From Paraphysomonas bandaiensis (taxonomy: Eukaryota; Chrysophyceae): a DNA stretch of 64,000 nucleotides. Below, one piece after another: positions 26,801 to 37,446 of the stretch (position 1 is the first letter of the stretch; each line of letters starts with the position of its first letter). Made by a program: the position numbers and the translations under genes. Location of the stretch: contig CBFFRP010000120.1 in the NCBI GenBank assembly GCA_965644295.1, positions 55,639 through 119,638 of the forward strand. Reading direction: 5' to 3'. A model generated the notes under the pieces. That model did not search any database and was not told the DNA's origin. It saw only the letters and a program-made list of their open reading frames with translations.

Positions 26801-27431
26801 ATTTGCGGCCGTGACAGCTGATGCTAAGTTCCAAATATGGGACATATCAGTATCAGATATTGATCCTGTTATTAGTTTGGACACCAATGCAGATGTGGAT
26901 GCTGGAGGAGACACGGCTGAAAACCAGAAATCGGCAACCAGTGCGGGTAGCTCACATGCTGGATTGACTTCATCACGAAAGGGTACTGGGGCTGCCACCC
27001 AGAACTCACGTAGAGATTATGGAAACCGCGGTGAAGCGCAGCGAGATGACGACAAGGAGACTCCTGTGACGAGATTGCTCAAAAACCTTGCTTCTGGGGC
27101 ATCCTCACGTCGAACTTTGACAACAGTAACTTTTTCTGAAAACAGTCCCGTGGCAGTGGTAGGCGACAGTAAAGGAGTCATCACTGTGTACCGAGTTAAT
27201 GAGCCTAATATAATGACTGATATTAGCAACCCCGTCGCCCAGACTATGAAATTAAAAGAAGCTGTATGGAGGCAAATTGATCCTTCAGATGCTGCGAAAC
27301 TACAAAATAATTCCAGCAATACAAGTGGAGTAGAAAACTCAAACAATCCTGTGAACAATGACAAGCCTCAACCATCGCCCGTAGTGAAGGATCAGTCACC
27401 TTCTGGAGAGTCAAACACCGCAAACCAGTGA
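23814..27431 (+). CDS. DNAI4: Axonemal dynein intermediate chain DNAI4 (WDR78)
   Basis: Seven exons: 23814-23880, 23937-24198, 24249-24783, 24915-26062, 26152-26290, 26361-26693, 26799-27431. They give 1,038 aa, in frame. The N-terminal ~500 aa are low-complexity Ser/Gly/Asn-rich with a short helical dynein-IC segment (KKLQMVERAVQQNAYHRH). A WD40 propeller follows from about residue 540 to 930: CMSWNSENTDILAVGYG, a FWSLRNP blade, ALDFSKRNPTLLAVG, a PVWQVKW blade, LVSISTDGNVLQWSLKKG, ISRQASGLCFDF, the GTEEG...CSISYNEQYLETYEGH blade, and DIFLSCSADWTM. The SYNEQYLETY and ISRQA patterns fit DNAI4/WDR78 better than DNAI1. In other species the protein belongs to an inner-arm (I1/f) dynein complex. 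Its presence implies motile flagella. It is longer than vertebrate DNAI4, mainly because of inserts in the N-terminus and between late blades. Confidence 0.88.
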
Positions 27432-27597
27432 TTTTTTAATTACTTTTGTCGTTTGTAGTTCGCATTCATATGTTATATTTCAAAGCCATTCTCTAACTTA
27501 ATAATAGCTAATAATAAGGGCCAACACGATGCGCTGTTTTTTGCGTTAAATTACTTTGATTATAGTGCGTAAGTATTACACCTCATTTACGAAAGTA

Positions 27598-28110
27598 GTA
27601 ATAAATGCTTTATTATTAGCAGTAGGCGTTAAAGAATCAGTGCTTAACTCTGATACTCTGATATCCTACTATTTAACACTACGAAAGTTGCTTGTGCGTC
27701 ACCGCAAGCACCAAGGTGCAACCACTTTCGCTCTATCACTCAAAGCAAACGCAGTGAGCATGCAGAATATTGATGCTGATATACCTGACATCTGTTGACT
27801 TCAGGATTTTGAGTCCTCAAGGTGAACTCATCCCGGATGCTTAACTTCAGCAGGCATCCCAATTCCCCGGATTCCATTGACGTGGGCCCATTCTCGGATG
27901 CCTATTTATTCGTCAAGGCCCAAAGACGTCTACACAAGTAACACTTATGAGTGTCCTTTGTACCACACAAGCATTCGGCTATGAGTGGTGGCTATATATG
28001 AGTGGTGGTTTTATTTCTGCTGACTATATATGTGGGTCACTCCGGTACTTATCCCGAAGTACACCACAAAAAGGTGCGAGTCCAAATTTTTAGAGTAACT
28101 ACTATATTAT
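27598..28110 (+). repeat. Dispersed repeat, left arm of an inverted pair
   Basis: This arm begins with the LINE-like tail (TTATTAGCAGTAGGCGTT, then the CGCAAGCACCAAGGTG motif). It continues into a sequence that is not LINE coding region (GGATGCC...GTCAAGGCCCAAAGACG). The same sequence recurs inverted at 29,150-29,400 and on the minus strand at 34,740-35,010 and 41,855-42,155. The arm ends near the ACTCCGGTACTTATCC hairpin motif at ~28,040. Confidence 0.75.
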
Positions 28111-29149
28111 ATATATTATGTAAATGAGGTAATATATTTGTCCGTACTAAATTTAACCGATATTCGTACGAAAACTAAAAAGTGCCGTTTGTTCCTTCTA
28201 AGTTACGCTGAGACGTCCCTAATAAATTAGAATGGCATCTAACTATTAAACTTTTTAGACATTTATTTAATTTTCTAACAATTTAAGAATATTATTCGAT
28301 TCTAACTTTAAGATGCTATTTTTAGTTTAGTAGAGGATCACTTGAAATTTTTTAGTTGGTTTAAAAGTGACACCGTCGTATGTAAATGACTTCTCATTGT
28401 TTCAACTCACACCATCCACACCATTTCTTAAATAGACATTCACCGCTCTTCTTATGTCGCATGAACATGTTCATAATAAATTGTATGTTAAGCTCATTTT
28501 AGGAAAAGGTATGAATTATCCTTGAATTTTTAATAGGGTTAGTAGGTTATGAGGTTTTTATTAACCTCAACAGATACCTATTCTTAGTTTTTTGTTTATT
28601 TTATTCCTTCTTATAGAGTGTTGCGTACTTGATGACTTACTAAGGTATTTCATAACAACATTTTTTACAGACTAGTAGCTACAAGCAATAAATAACACCG
28701 ATAAGCGACTAGAATGTATTATTATGAATGTTGGAATTTTGGTGATACAATTATACATTATAACAACGCTCCTACTCAATGGGCACATCAGAGTATATAC
28801 TACGACCGCATGAGAGTTTAATTAACATGATATACATATATCAATGTGTGTTTATGGTGATGATGTAGCTTCTCTTAAGAAAGTTTAGTTTTCATGTTGC
28901 TGTCATCTCTCTGTGTGGGCACATCATGTGTCGGTGATACTTGATTCGAACATATAATATATATAATTCTCAGGGGCTTGGAATAGGTCTATCGAACTCT
29001 TGCTGTTCTTATTCAGGATAGTTGGAGAGTATTAAAGTATTAACTGACCTCAAAATGACAAATAATTCTGATGTCTGTCTTATCCATATACAATATCTGT
29101 AGAGCCATTTAGGCTAGTAGTATGCATACTTAAATTTAAATGAGCACTC
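28111..29149. other. AT-rich spacer between inverted repeat arms
   Basis: There is no credible open frame. A ~60-bp segment at ~28,388-28,450 (CTTCTCATTGTTTCAACT...) is repeated directly at ~29,752-29,815, so parts of this spacer belong to the same repeat family. Confidence 0.5.
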
Positions 29150-29995
29150 AACAAAGTCGGATTTGCACCTTTTCGTGATGTTCTCTATAGGGGATAAGTA
29201 CCGGTAAACTATCGTGAGCCGCAAACATAGACAGCAGATATTATTCTGCTCACTCATACCAAATACTTGTGTAGACGTCTCTTTGGGTCCTGATTAAAAA
29301 ACAGGCATCCGGAAATGGGCCCACGGCATCCGGTGTACTGGGCTGTCAGCTGAAGTCAAACATCCGGGATGTTTACATCATAAGTGTTGGAAATTGGCAT
29401 TGTTAGCAGGTTGATTAAGTAATGAAAGTGATTGAGTGGGCTGAACAATATCTGCTGACTATATTATGCGGCTCGCGCTATTTTCCCGGAGAAATATCTC
29501 CGGTACTTATCCTCCACAACTGTCAGTCAATATATTTCAAGTGTCATTACTACAACAGCTGTTATATTTTTTATAATACAGTCAAATACTACTGTATATG
29601 TTGCGTAATGGTTATAATTCAAACATTCAAGCACCTAGAACTACAGCTTTTAATTGCTCACAAACAGCAAAACTCAATATTGAGGACTCAAAAATTCTGA
29701 AGCCAGCAGATGTAAGGTACATTCTGCTTGATCTAAAATAAAAAATGACACTTCTCATTGTTTCAACTTACACCACCTACACCATTTTTCAAATATTGAC
29801 ACAATTACCCCTCTGCTTCGAGTGATAGAGCGAGAGTGGTTGCACCTTGTGCTTGCGGTGACCCACAAGCAGCATTCGTAGCGATACTACATAGTACGAA
29901 GGATATATATCAGAGTTAAGCACTATAGTTAGTCAAATTGCAATGCTAAATTAGTTCTTTTTCTTAATCGCCTATGACTGCTAACAAAACATTCA
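29150..29995 (-). repeat. Dispersed repeat, right arm, interrupted
   Basis: Positions 29,150-29,400 are the inverted copy of ~27,810-28,110. Positions ~29,820-29,995 are the inverted copy of the tail at 27,598-27,740 (reading ...GCCTATGACTGCTAAC at the outer edge). Between them lies ~400 bp with another copy of the CCGGAGAAATATCTCCGG hairpin motif (~29,487). The two arms bound ~2.4 kb with the tails pointing outward. Confidence 0.65.
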
Positions 29996-30799
29996 CTACT
30001 ACTATATCAAAGTTAAGTACTTATTGACAAAGGGCACCAATACAAACGCAGTGTAAGCGGTTTAGAAACAAGAAAGAAAGTGTTTTTTGAAGCTCAATGA
30101 ATTAAATTATCAAGGAGAGAAGCTCCCTTGGGTATTGGAAGGTAAAAATGTCGCCTAGTCCTTTTCTACGCACCGCTGTTGTTCATTTTTAGTGTTTATA
30201 GCAGCCAACAACACCATATGGGACAAGCTAAGACACAAGGCACAATGTATATTGTATGGCAGTTTTCTTCTTAAGAAATTTGCTGTGATACTGTATTGGT
30301 GTTGTACTAATGCTGTTACAGAGAACACAAACGCCAAAAGAGACTGCTTTAACGATTTAACCTGGGATAATACAAATTCGAAATAGTTTCAACTCATATT
30401 TGAATACAACAGTACGCATATATTTCCTTTACAAGTCGGCACTTTCTGACAGTACAGTTTGTTAATATTATTTAATAAGATAGGTGTTCAGCATATTCAG
30501 CGACTATACTTATACATCTTTACATTTGAAAGGTATGTCGCCAACACAGCCTCGTCGGTATTCGGACCAATAATTGAATATTACATTGTGTATGTACACT
30601 GTTCTACGATTACTGCGGGGTCACAGTGCACATATTCTCAGGATGTGTGTCACTTATGCGAAATGCACAGTGACTGCACATCACTAACATCATCGTACAT
30701 AACTTAAGTCGTGAAATAGTTGACCTTGAATCCATATCTCACTCTTCGCGTATATAATTGAATCTGGCTAACGACCAAAAGTTTTGATTTTATGAGCAG
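29996..30799. other. Intergenic, no gene supported
   Basis: AT-rich sequence downstream of the histidine kinase gene. Short frames at 30,192-30,386 and 30,459-30,707 show no protein-like features. Confidence 0.5.
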
Positions 30800-33191
30800 C
30801 TACAATGAAAGTAAAAATAATGTACCAAATTTATCATCGTTACCTAGAAGTGCTCGCTCTAAGCATGCAGCAGTACAAGGCTTGATGAATACATCATCTC
30901 CTCCCGCGGCAAAAAAAGACCTTCGCTCTTCGGGCATCGCGTTACCTGTTACAAAAGCAATATATCCTTTATACCCACTCTCTCTAATGAGACGAGTAGC
31001 TTCTACTCCATCCATGACAGGCATGTTAACGTCCATAAAAATAACATCAAATGGATTGCGATTTTGAATGGAATCTTTCACTAAATTGAGTGCTTCTGCA
31101 CCATTTCCAGCTTGTGTGACAGAGTCAACGAATGAAAGCAATGTCCGACACATCATTTTGCGATTTACTGCGGAGTCATCCACTACAAGAACTTGATGAT
31201 TGTCAAGACCGTTAGTTGCAAAGTCTTCGACCAAATTTTGTTTGTGTTGAGAGGTATCACTCTCTCTATTATCAAATACATGTACTCTACGTGAATGTGG
31301 GGAAAAACGTTGCATAATAGACAGATTAGATTGTGCTGACGATGGCGTGACGGGATGACGTTTCTCAATAGCTACTTCAGGCTCCACGCTACATGCCTCG
31401 ATTTCGATGAAGAACACGGACCCCTTGCCAGGGGTAGAAGTAACCCCTATAGTTCCACCGTGGCAATCCATGATGCCCTTGGATATCCAAAGTCCCAGGC
31501 CTGACCCACCACCACCCTGAAGCTCGGCCGCATTGAACTGTACAACTTCACTAAACAGGCGTTTCATGTTATCCTGTTACATAATAACCACAGTCCACAA
31601 TTGTAATGACAGTATTACCTCTGACATACCAGGGCCGCTATCATGCACTTCGATCTTTAGAATGTCCATTGACGAATCAGATGGGCCATTTAATTGCTGA
31701 GGTGTTAATACTTGATCGGAAAAAAACGACCCCCTTGGTTTCAGTGGGGTCGCAATGTGCATCATATTGGCGTAATTATACGAATGGACTTGTCGTTTAG
31801 TGAGAAAGGCATATAGGTCCACCCTGCCTCCGGGGGGAGTAAATTTTAAGGCATTTGATATCAGATTTCGAAGCACTTGGCTGAATTTATTCACATCAAC
31901 GTGAACATGGACATTTTTCATATCTATAGCAGGATCGACATGTGTATCATCACTGTGGTGGAAGGTTATGTCTTTGTGACGGGCCTGAAAAACAATTCTG
32001 TGAGGATATTCCTATACCAGTGCAACAGCGCAGATGTTACACCTATTAAAGCACCTGTATATCAAAGGGATCCACCACAGTATAAAGTAGTTGTCTGACT
32101 GAAACATCCCTACGATCGAGTTTTAGGGTTCCATCTTCAATTTTATTCACCACAAGAAAGTCGTCAAGGATCTCTGTGGCAATACGACAGGATACGTCAA
32201 TATCCTTGACTATTTCGATCACATCAGAGAAGCACTTCTCAGCTGAGGCAGACATTCGGTTGGATAGTAATTGAATTCCCATACGGACAGTGTTGAGTGG
32301 TGTCCTGATTTCATGAGAAATGTAACTAACAAAATCTCTCTTGGATTGCAAATTGTGCTGTTAAACAAATATTACGTCGTATCATATCTAGAGTTGGCAA
32401 CTTACTTCTGCCATGGATTTTTCGTATCTGGCGAGACGACCTGGGATGATTGTGGCGAGTATACACACAAAGATGTCCACCACGATAGCATACGTAGGGT
32501 GCTGAAACGCAAATATGACAAGATACTTAAACAAGTAGCCAACGACAGGTAATCCTGCATAAAATGTCTGAACCCAAAGTGAACTATTTTTTGTATAGCT
32601 CAAAAACCGTTGAATGCATATTACAAACAGTATAACGTGTGAGAGTGTATCAGTCACTACAGTTGCGTGTATCCAGGCAACATTAACCAAGGGTGCACTG
32701 AATATAAACCACAATCTCGTTTGAAGTTGAAACACTGTGAGTGCGGATATAAACACCACAGCAGTTCTTGTTGACGAGGCGCAGTTCTCATGCAGTAGAT
32801 AACATAATAACGTACCCCTCAATAAAAACTCACGACATAATATGCAACATATCCCGATCGAAGCATTTCTCGGGGTGATCTTTTGAGTCGCAATATAACA
32901 TATGACATTAGGAACTATAAGAGAGAAAACTATCATCCATTGAGGGAATGTGACTTTGAATGATAGATTATAATCCAATATCGTATCAAATAATAGAGGT
33001 AAAGCAGCAGATAGTGCCATTAATATCAATACATGATATTCATGCCAATGAAATCGTGAATGAGGATCAAAGTAACTGACATCTGCCTCATTTGATGAAA
33101 AAAGTAGTGGAAAGAATGATGTGATACTGATAATTAAGATACATAAGAGGAATAACTCTTTCATGTGTTGATTGCTTAGTATACTTGTCAT
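30800..33191 (-). CDS. Membrane hybrid sensor histidine kinase
   Basis: Four exons: 33191-32406, 32357-32055, 32011-31619, 31573-30800. They give 751 aa, in frame, with introns of 43-48 nt. The first 262 aa hold about seven hydrophobic segments and no obvious ligand domain. HisKA follows with the H box FVSYISHEIRTPLN (phospho-acceptor His277). The ATPase domain has an N box ending NLISNALKF (Asn416), a G1 DSGPGMS motif and a G2 GGGGSGLGL motif (~516-522). A C-terminal receiver has acidic Asp626/627, phospho-acceptor Asp675 in FMDVNMP and Lys725 in FIKP. All catalytic residues are present, so autophosphorylation and internal phosphotransfer are expected. The signal is unknown, and no histidine-phosphotransfer partner is encoded nearby. 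Confidence 0.9.
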
Positions 33192-34576
33192 ATATATATA
33201 TATATGCCTGTGGCTTGATTTCTATATAGATCTGCTTGTAATCTTCTCCTTCACACTCTTCTTTTCAACTCTGATCATTCACATAATAACAACAAAGCCA
33301 TTTGATCATTCATTTGATCTCTTGTATCATAATCTTTCAGTAATAATAATGACTAACCATCATATGGATATACAGGCATCTGTATGTACCTCTTCATATA
33401 TATATATACGCTGATCTTCTATATAATATTCGCTTACTCGAAGTTGTATTCTGAAGTCCGGAAGTTGTAAGTAAAACTACAGAAAGTACGCAGGAAAATA
33501 GATACTATGAGTGTGACGTACATCTACCATCCATATAGTTATATAGAGGAGATATAGGTATACGCACAGAGTGTATCATACAGCAGTTTAGCAGTTTACT
33601 GTATACCGGTATACATTGTGACCTACAGACATGTCTTTTTTTTAGTTACTTTTTATGGTTTAATTTCTGAAAAATATGACAATAATGTAATTTTGTCTCC
33701 TATATTAACCTATGATACTTGCGTTGAATCCATTTTTGTCTTTGTCATAAAAAATATTCTCATGATATTGCTTTGCCAGTTACGTCTATATCTTATGCAG
33801 TCATTGGCTGTATCATGCATCTCAACTGTCATATCATTGACAGTATAGATACAATACACTATCTACTCCATTGAACAGAATGTTATCATGCTTACAGTGA
33901 TATGTATATACTTCTCATTGCAATAATGAGCTCGATTGAATTATGCAGCCATATACTATGCTGATACCTGCTCATCTTAGCTCACTATGCTCGTATTATA
34001 AGTACGAGAGCACTATACAAGATCCATCAACTACTGTGCAGTGGTGCTGCAACTGATATTTAGCAGTTTCGAAAGAGAGGTGGGAAAAAGTTGTGTAGCG
34101 CTGTGGCGTTCAATTATGATTTTGATGCTCACTATCCTGCTGAACCAAACATGGCTGTATACTTGGGAGGCTCAGAATTGCTGGCTGGTCTATTGTCAGT
34201 GCTCAAGATGGATGTCTGGTCCATGCTGCTGGAACAAGCTGAACTTATATGGGCTACGTCAGGAAGAGTGAGACCTCTCGCCAGTGATATCTATTGTGTA
34301 TACTATTATTACATATATGCTTGCATCTACACCACAATATGTCTTGCACTGCTTGCCATCATGGTATCTATATTGCATTAGTGCTATGAATGTATCACCT
34401 ATACCACCCACATCACACACACATGACATACATTATACACCTTATCCATTATTGCATACATAATATTACGCTTCACACATACAACACTGTATGCGGCATT
34501 GGAATTAGATATCAATGTAGTGCATTCATGTTCATTCATACCTTCTGCTATCTCTATACGTATGCGTATTTTCATC
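33192..34576. other. AT-rich intergenic region with low-complexity tracts
   Basis: This includes a (TA)n run at ~33,190-33,206 and CA/TACA-rich stretches at ~34,400-34,500. A frame at 34,091-34,381 begins with a protein-like 58-aa segment (FDAHYPAEPNMAVYLGG...) preceded by a possible splice acceptor. It then runs into low-complexity sequence. It could be an isolated exon or an exon remnant, but no partner exon was found. Confidence 0.4.
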
Positions 34577-34717
34577 TATGTCCATAATTACACTCTTCTT
34601 ACCATCCATACTATAGCAATATTGTACACGTGCTTGTATAAAATCCAAGTCTTGTCATAAGCACGTGTACAATATTGCTATAGTATGGATGGTAATAAGA
34701 GTGTAATGATGGACATA
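34577..34717. repeat. Large hairpin: 59-bp inverted repeat with a 23-nt loop
   Basis: The arm at 34,577-34,635 (TATGTCCAT...GTACACGTGCTT) is the reverse complement of 34,659-34,717 apart from two mismatches. The loop is 34,636-34,658. It lies immediately beside a copy of the dispersed repeat that begins at ~34,735. Confidence 0.9.
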
Positions 34718-34734
34718 CAAGCATAGTCTGTATG

Positions 34735-35010
34735 TATGATATTGTTCTGCCCACTCATAGCCAAATGCTGTTGTGGTACAAGGGAAACGAATAAGTATTA
34801 CTTGTGTAGAAGTCTTTGAGCCTTGACGAATAAACAGGCATCCGGGAAGGGCATCCGGGGAATTGGGCTGTCTGCTGAAGTCAAGCATTCGGGCTAGTTC
34901 ATCTTAAAGACTGAGAGCGAAATTGGTTTTACCTTGGTGCTTGCGGTGACGAACAAGTAGCTTTCGTGGTGTTACATAGTAGGATATCAGAGTTAAGCAC
35001 TAGCTTTTTA
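34735..35010 (-). repeat. Dispersed repeat copy with LINE-like tail
   Basis: This copy matches 27,598-28,000 in reverse: CCCACTCATAGCCAAATG, GGCATCCGGG, GCTGAAGTCAAGC, the ACCTTGGTGCTTGCGGTGAC motif, and AGGATATCAGAGTTAAGCACT. A second fragment of the tail alone lies at 35,297-35,390. Confidence 0.75.
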
Positions 35011-35296
35011 TTCACTTTTTCGCTCAGTTATTTTCTTGAACCAACCTGCAAAATGTCTATTTCTTGCAACCAGGACTGAGTAACCATTAATTGTCACGCA
35101 GCCCTGCTTTAACGTATCCATCTCCATAAGAAGGATATTTTAGTATCTTTCTAGGGACGCTGAAACTATCTACTCTTTAGTATAACATTACTTCTATCAC
35201 AACTTTCGGTTAGGGTGTAAACCTATAACTTATATTGGTTTCACTGATATCACATTTTTGACTAAATACTTTTTCCTTTTAGTAATAAGTATGCTA

Positions 35297-35400
35297 CATG
35301 TTACGCTAAATAGTAGGATATCAGAGTTAAGCACTAGATACATTATTTTTTACTCTTACACGCCTATTGCTAATAGTCAGAATCAGACATTCACTACTAT
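35297..35400 (-). repeat. LINE/SINE tail fragment
   Basis: A short copy of the tail (GGATATCAGAGTTAAGCACT followed by CGCCTATTGCTAATAGTC) in minus orientation, without the body of the repeat. Confidence 0.6.
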
Positions 35401-35491
35401 ATAAAATGATAGTTGTGTTGAATATAAAAGAAAGGGAAATTTTATAATTTAGTCTATGATCTTGTCGTCGTTTCGTGTGTGTACTACACAC

Positions 35492-36901
35492 CAGGGATAG
35501 GGAACAATATATTGTATTGCAATATATTGTACAATATATTGCAATATATTGTAAAATATATTGATTGGTGGACTGGTCAAATATTCCATCAATAGTGTTT
35601 CTGTTAATAGAGCTCACAATACTATTGCAATATATTGCAATCAATATTATGATAGTCATATAAGAGAAGATCCTCAACTGTATGGTGCAAAATATACGCC
35701 TCTGTATACAAATATCCGGAAAATAAGAAAAAAAGCCTATTTTTGATGTTATTTTCTATTTTTTATGTATCGCCAGCTCAAACAGCACTCTACACCTCTC
35801 CACATGTATGTACAGTACTTCTCTTAATATAGTATATATATCCTATAGTGACAAGAAGAGACAACTGAATGATGAGTGCATACAAGAGTAGGGACATTTA
35901 CCGCTGTTTTTGGAGTCCGGTCGAAGGTGTCCCGAACAAACACGAGTGTAAAATCTGCGGACGTAAACGACAACAGAATATTCGGAATGGATACAACAAT
36001 CTAAAGGATCACACTTTCTCTCATGATGTGTGGGAGGAGACATTGAAGAGGTATTTACGGGCTGTCTGCACCAATGGTCCCATGGATGCTTTTGTTCTGC
36101 AGCCTTCAGACAAGGCGAAAACAATTTATGAGTGGGTGGAGTGGATTGTCGAGGAAAATCTTCCATTAAATTTCTGTGAGAAGAAATTAACTAGAAATAA
36201 GACTTCTTTGGGTAAGATAACTACAAAAACACTGAAAAAATATATGAGACTGTTGGAACTGAAGCTACGTGATATGATTAAAGATATATTACCACCAACA
36301 TTTGGTCTAGTCATGGACGGTTGGACGTCGGACTCCCACCACTACAGTGCAATATTTGCAACCTTTTGCGACCGAACCAATACTCCGAATTTGTTATTGT
36401 TGTCTTGTAATGTGCAAGAGGATATTGATGACAACACTGTTTTCGATGAAGATCTACCTGATGAAGAGAAATTCTAACTGATTATATCAGTGTTGCGCAA
36501 ACGTATGCATCCTACTACACTTAATATGCTGTTGTTTCTGAAAGCTAACCGACAGTTGTGGCCGGATGCAAGCATATTTCAATCAATATTGAATGAATAT
36601 GGTGATGATGATGTCACCGATGATGGCTCAGAGGATGAGTATGAGGAAACTTTTAATTAGTTAAGAGTAGTGGGTTTGATTATCAAGTGACCTTAGACCT
36701 TATAAAATATGGCAAGTACTAAAAATGAAAACTACGGATGTGTTTACTTACTGATTAGTCATACTAATATATTGCAATATATTGTACAATATATTGCAAT
36801 ATATTGCAATAGTATTGTAGGGCCGGTTTAAAAAATCCATCAATACTATTGATGGAACGCTACCTAACAATAGTATTGCAATATATTGTTCCCTATCCCT
36901 G
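35492..36901 (+). mobile_element. hAT-family DNA transposon, internally deleted
   Basis: The 1,410-bp element starts CAGGGATAGGGAAC and ends with the inverted GTTCCCTATCCCTG. It is flanked by a perfect 8-bp target duplication CTACACAC (35,484-35,491 and 36,902-36,909). CAGGG termini and an 8-bp duplication are the hAT signature. Subterminal regions are packed with the motif AATATATTGCAATATATTG in both orientations, as expected for transposase binding sites. The transposase frame inside is split and shortened, so the copy cannot move by itself. The intact duplication suggests a fairly young insertion. Confidence 0.92.
35869..36660 (+). pseudogene. Deleted hAT transposase
   Basis: A 202-aa frame from 35,869 to a stop at 36,477 contains a BED-type zinc finger (CxxC in HECKICGRKR, then a His pair after NNLKDH), the helix YEWVEWIVEENLPLNF, and the catalytic-core strand GLVMDGWTSDSHHYSA. 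Directly after the stop the same frame continues to 36,660 with the hAT C-terminal dimerisation motif (LNMLLFLKANRQLWPD). Full hAT transposases are usually 600-700 aa. The middle of the catalytic domain is missing, so this is an internally deleted derivative with a stop at or near the deletion joint. Confidence 0.85.
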
Positions 36902-36909
36902 CTACACAC

Positions 36910-37446
36910 CAGCTAGCTACACACTGGGTTAAGTGCAATATTGTGTGTGCTTTTCCCACCTCAAGAGGGATTATACATTGTACACATGAAGAAAAAACTG
37001 GATATGCAGATAAACTATTAGTGCTGGTTATTGCTACTCGATAACATCACAATTTTAATAACCTTCCAAAGGTATTTCAACACATAGACTGTCGTCAAAC
37101 CTCGTTTCAAACATCTTCATTCGGTTATTTCATGATACTTAGTTTAAAGTCATGCAATATAACATTTAGCTGATCTATTACACAAACAGTTATAAACCAA
37201 AGTTTTCAATTTTATGCAAAACTCAAAATATGCTGTGAGCTTTTATACGCTCTCTTTCATCACAACAAGCATTGCTCTCTAGTACATACAATTTTCGCGC
37301 AAAGTCAAAAGTTCAGAATACCATGGTCAACAAATACTATAATTGCCATAAGCTAGATATGTGCTCGAAGAATGAAGTCAATAGCGACTTATGCCTAATA
37401 GCAAAGATTATGAAGCGTTCCTAAGTAGAACATATCGTGCTTCGCA
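36910..37446. other. Intergenic, no gene supported
   Basis: AT-rich sequence between the hAT target duplication and the stop of the PhnD-like gene. Nothing recognisable was seen. Confidence 0.5.

Noticed and set aside
23814-27431. Assignment of the dynein subunit as DNAI1
   Set aside because: The late blades (SYNEQYLETY, ISRQA) fit the DNAI4/WDR78 pattern better. A phylogeny would settle it.
27598-29995. Simple cut-and-paste transposon with terminal inverted repeats
   Set aside because: The outer ends match the LINE tail and the arms are unequal and interrupted. No target duplication was found, so two oppositely oriented copies are more likely.
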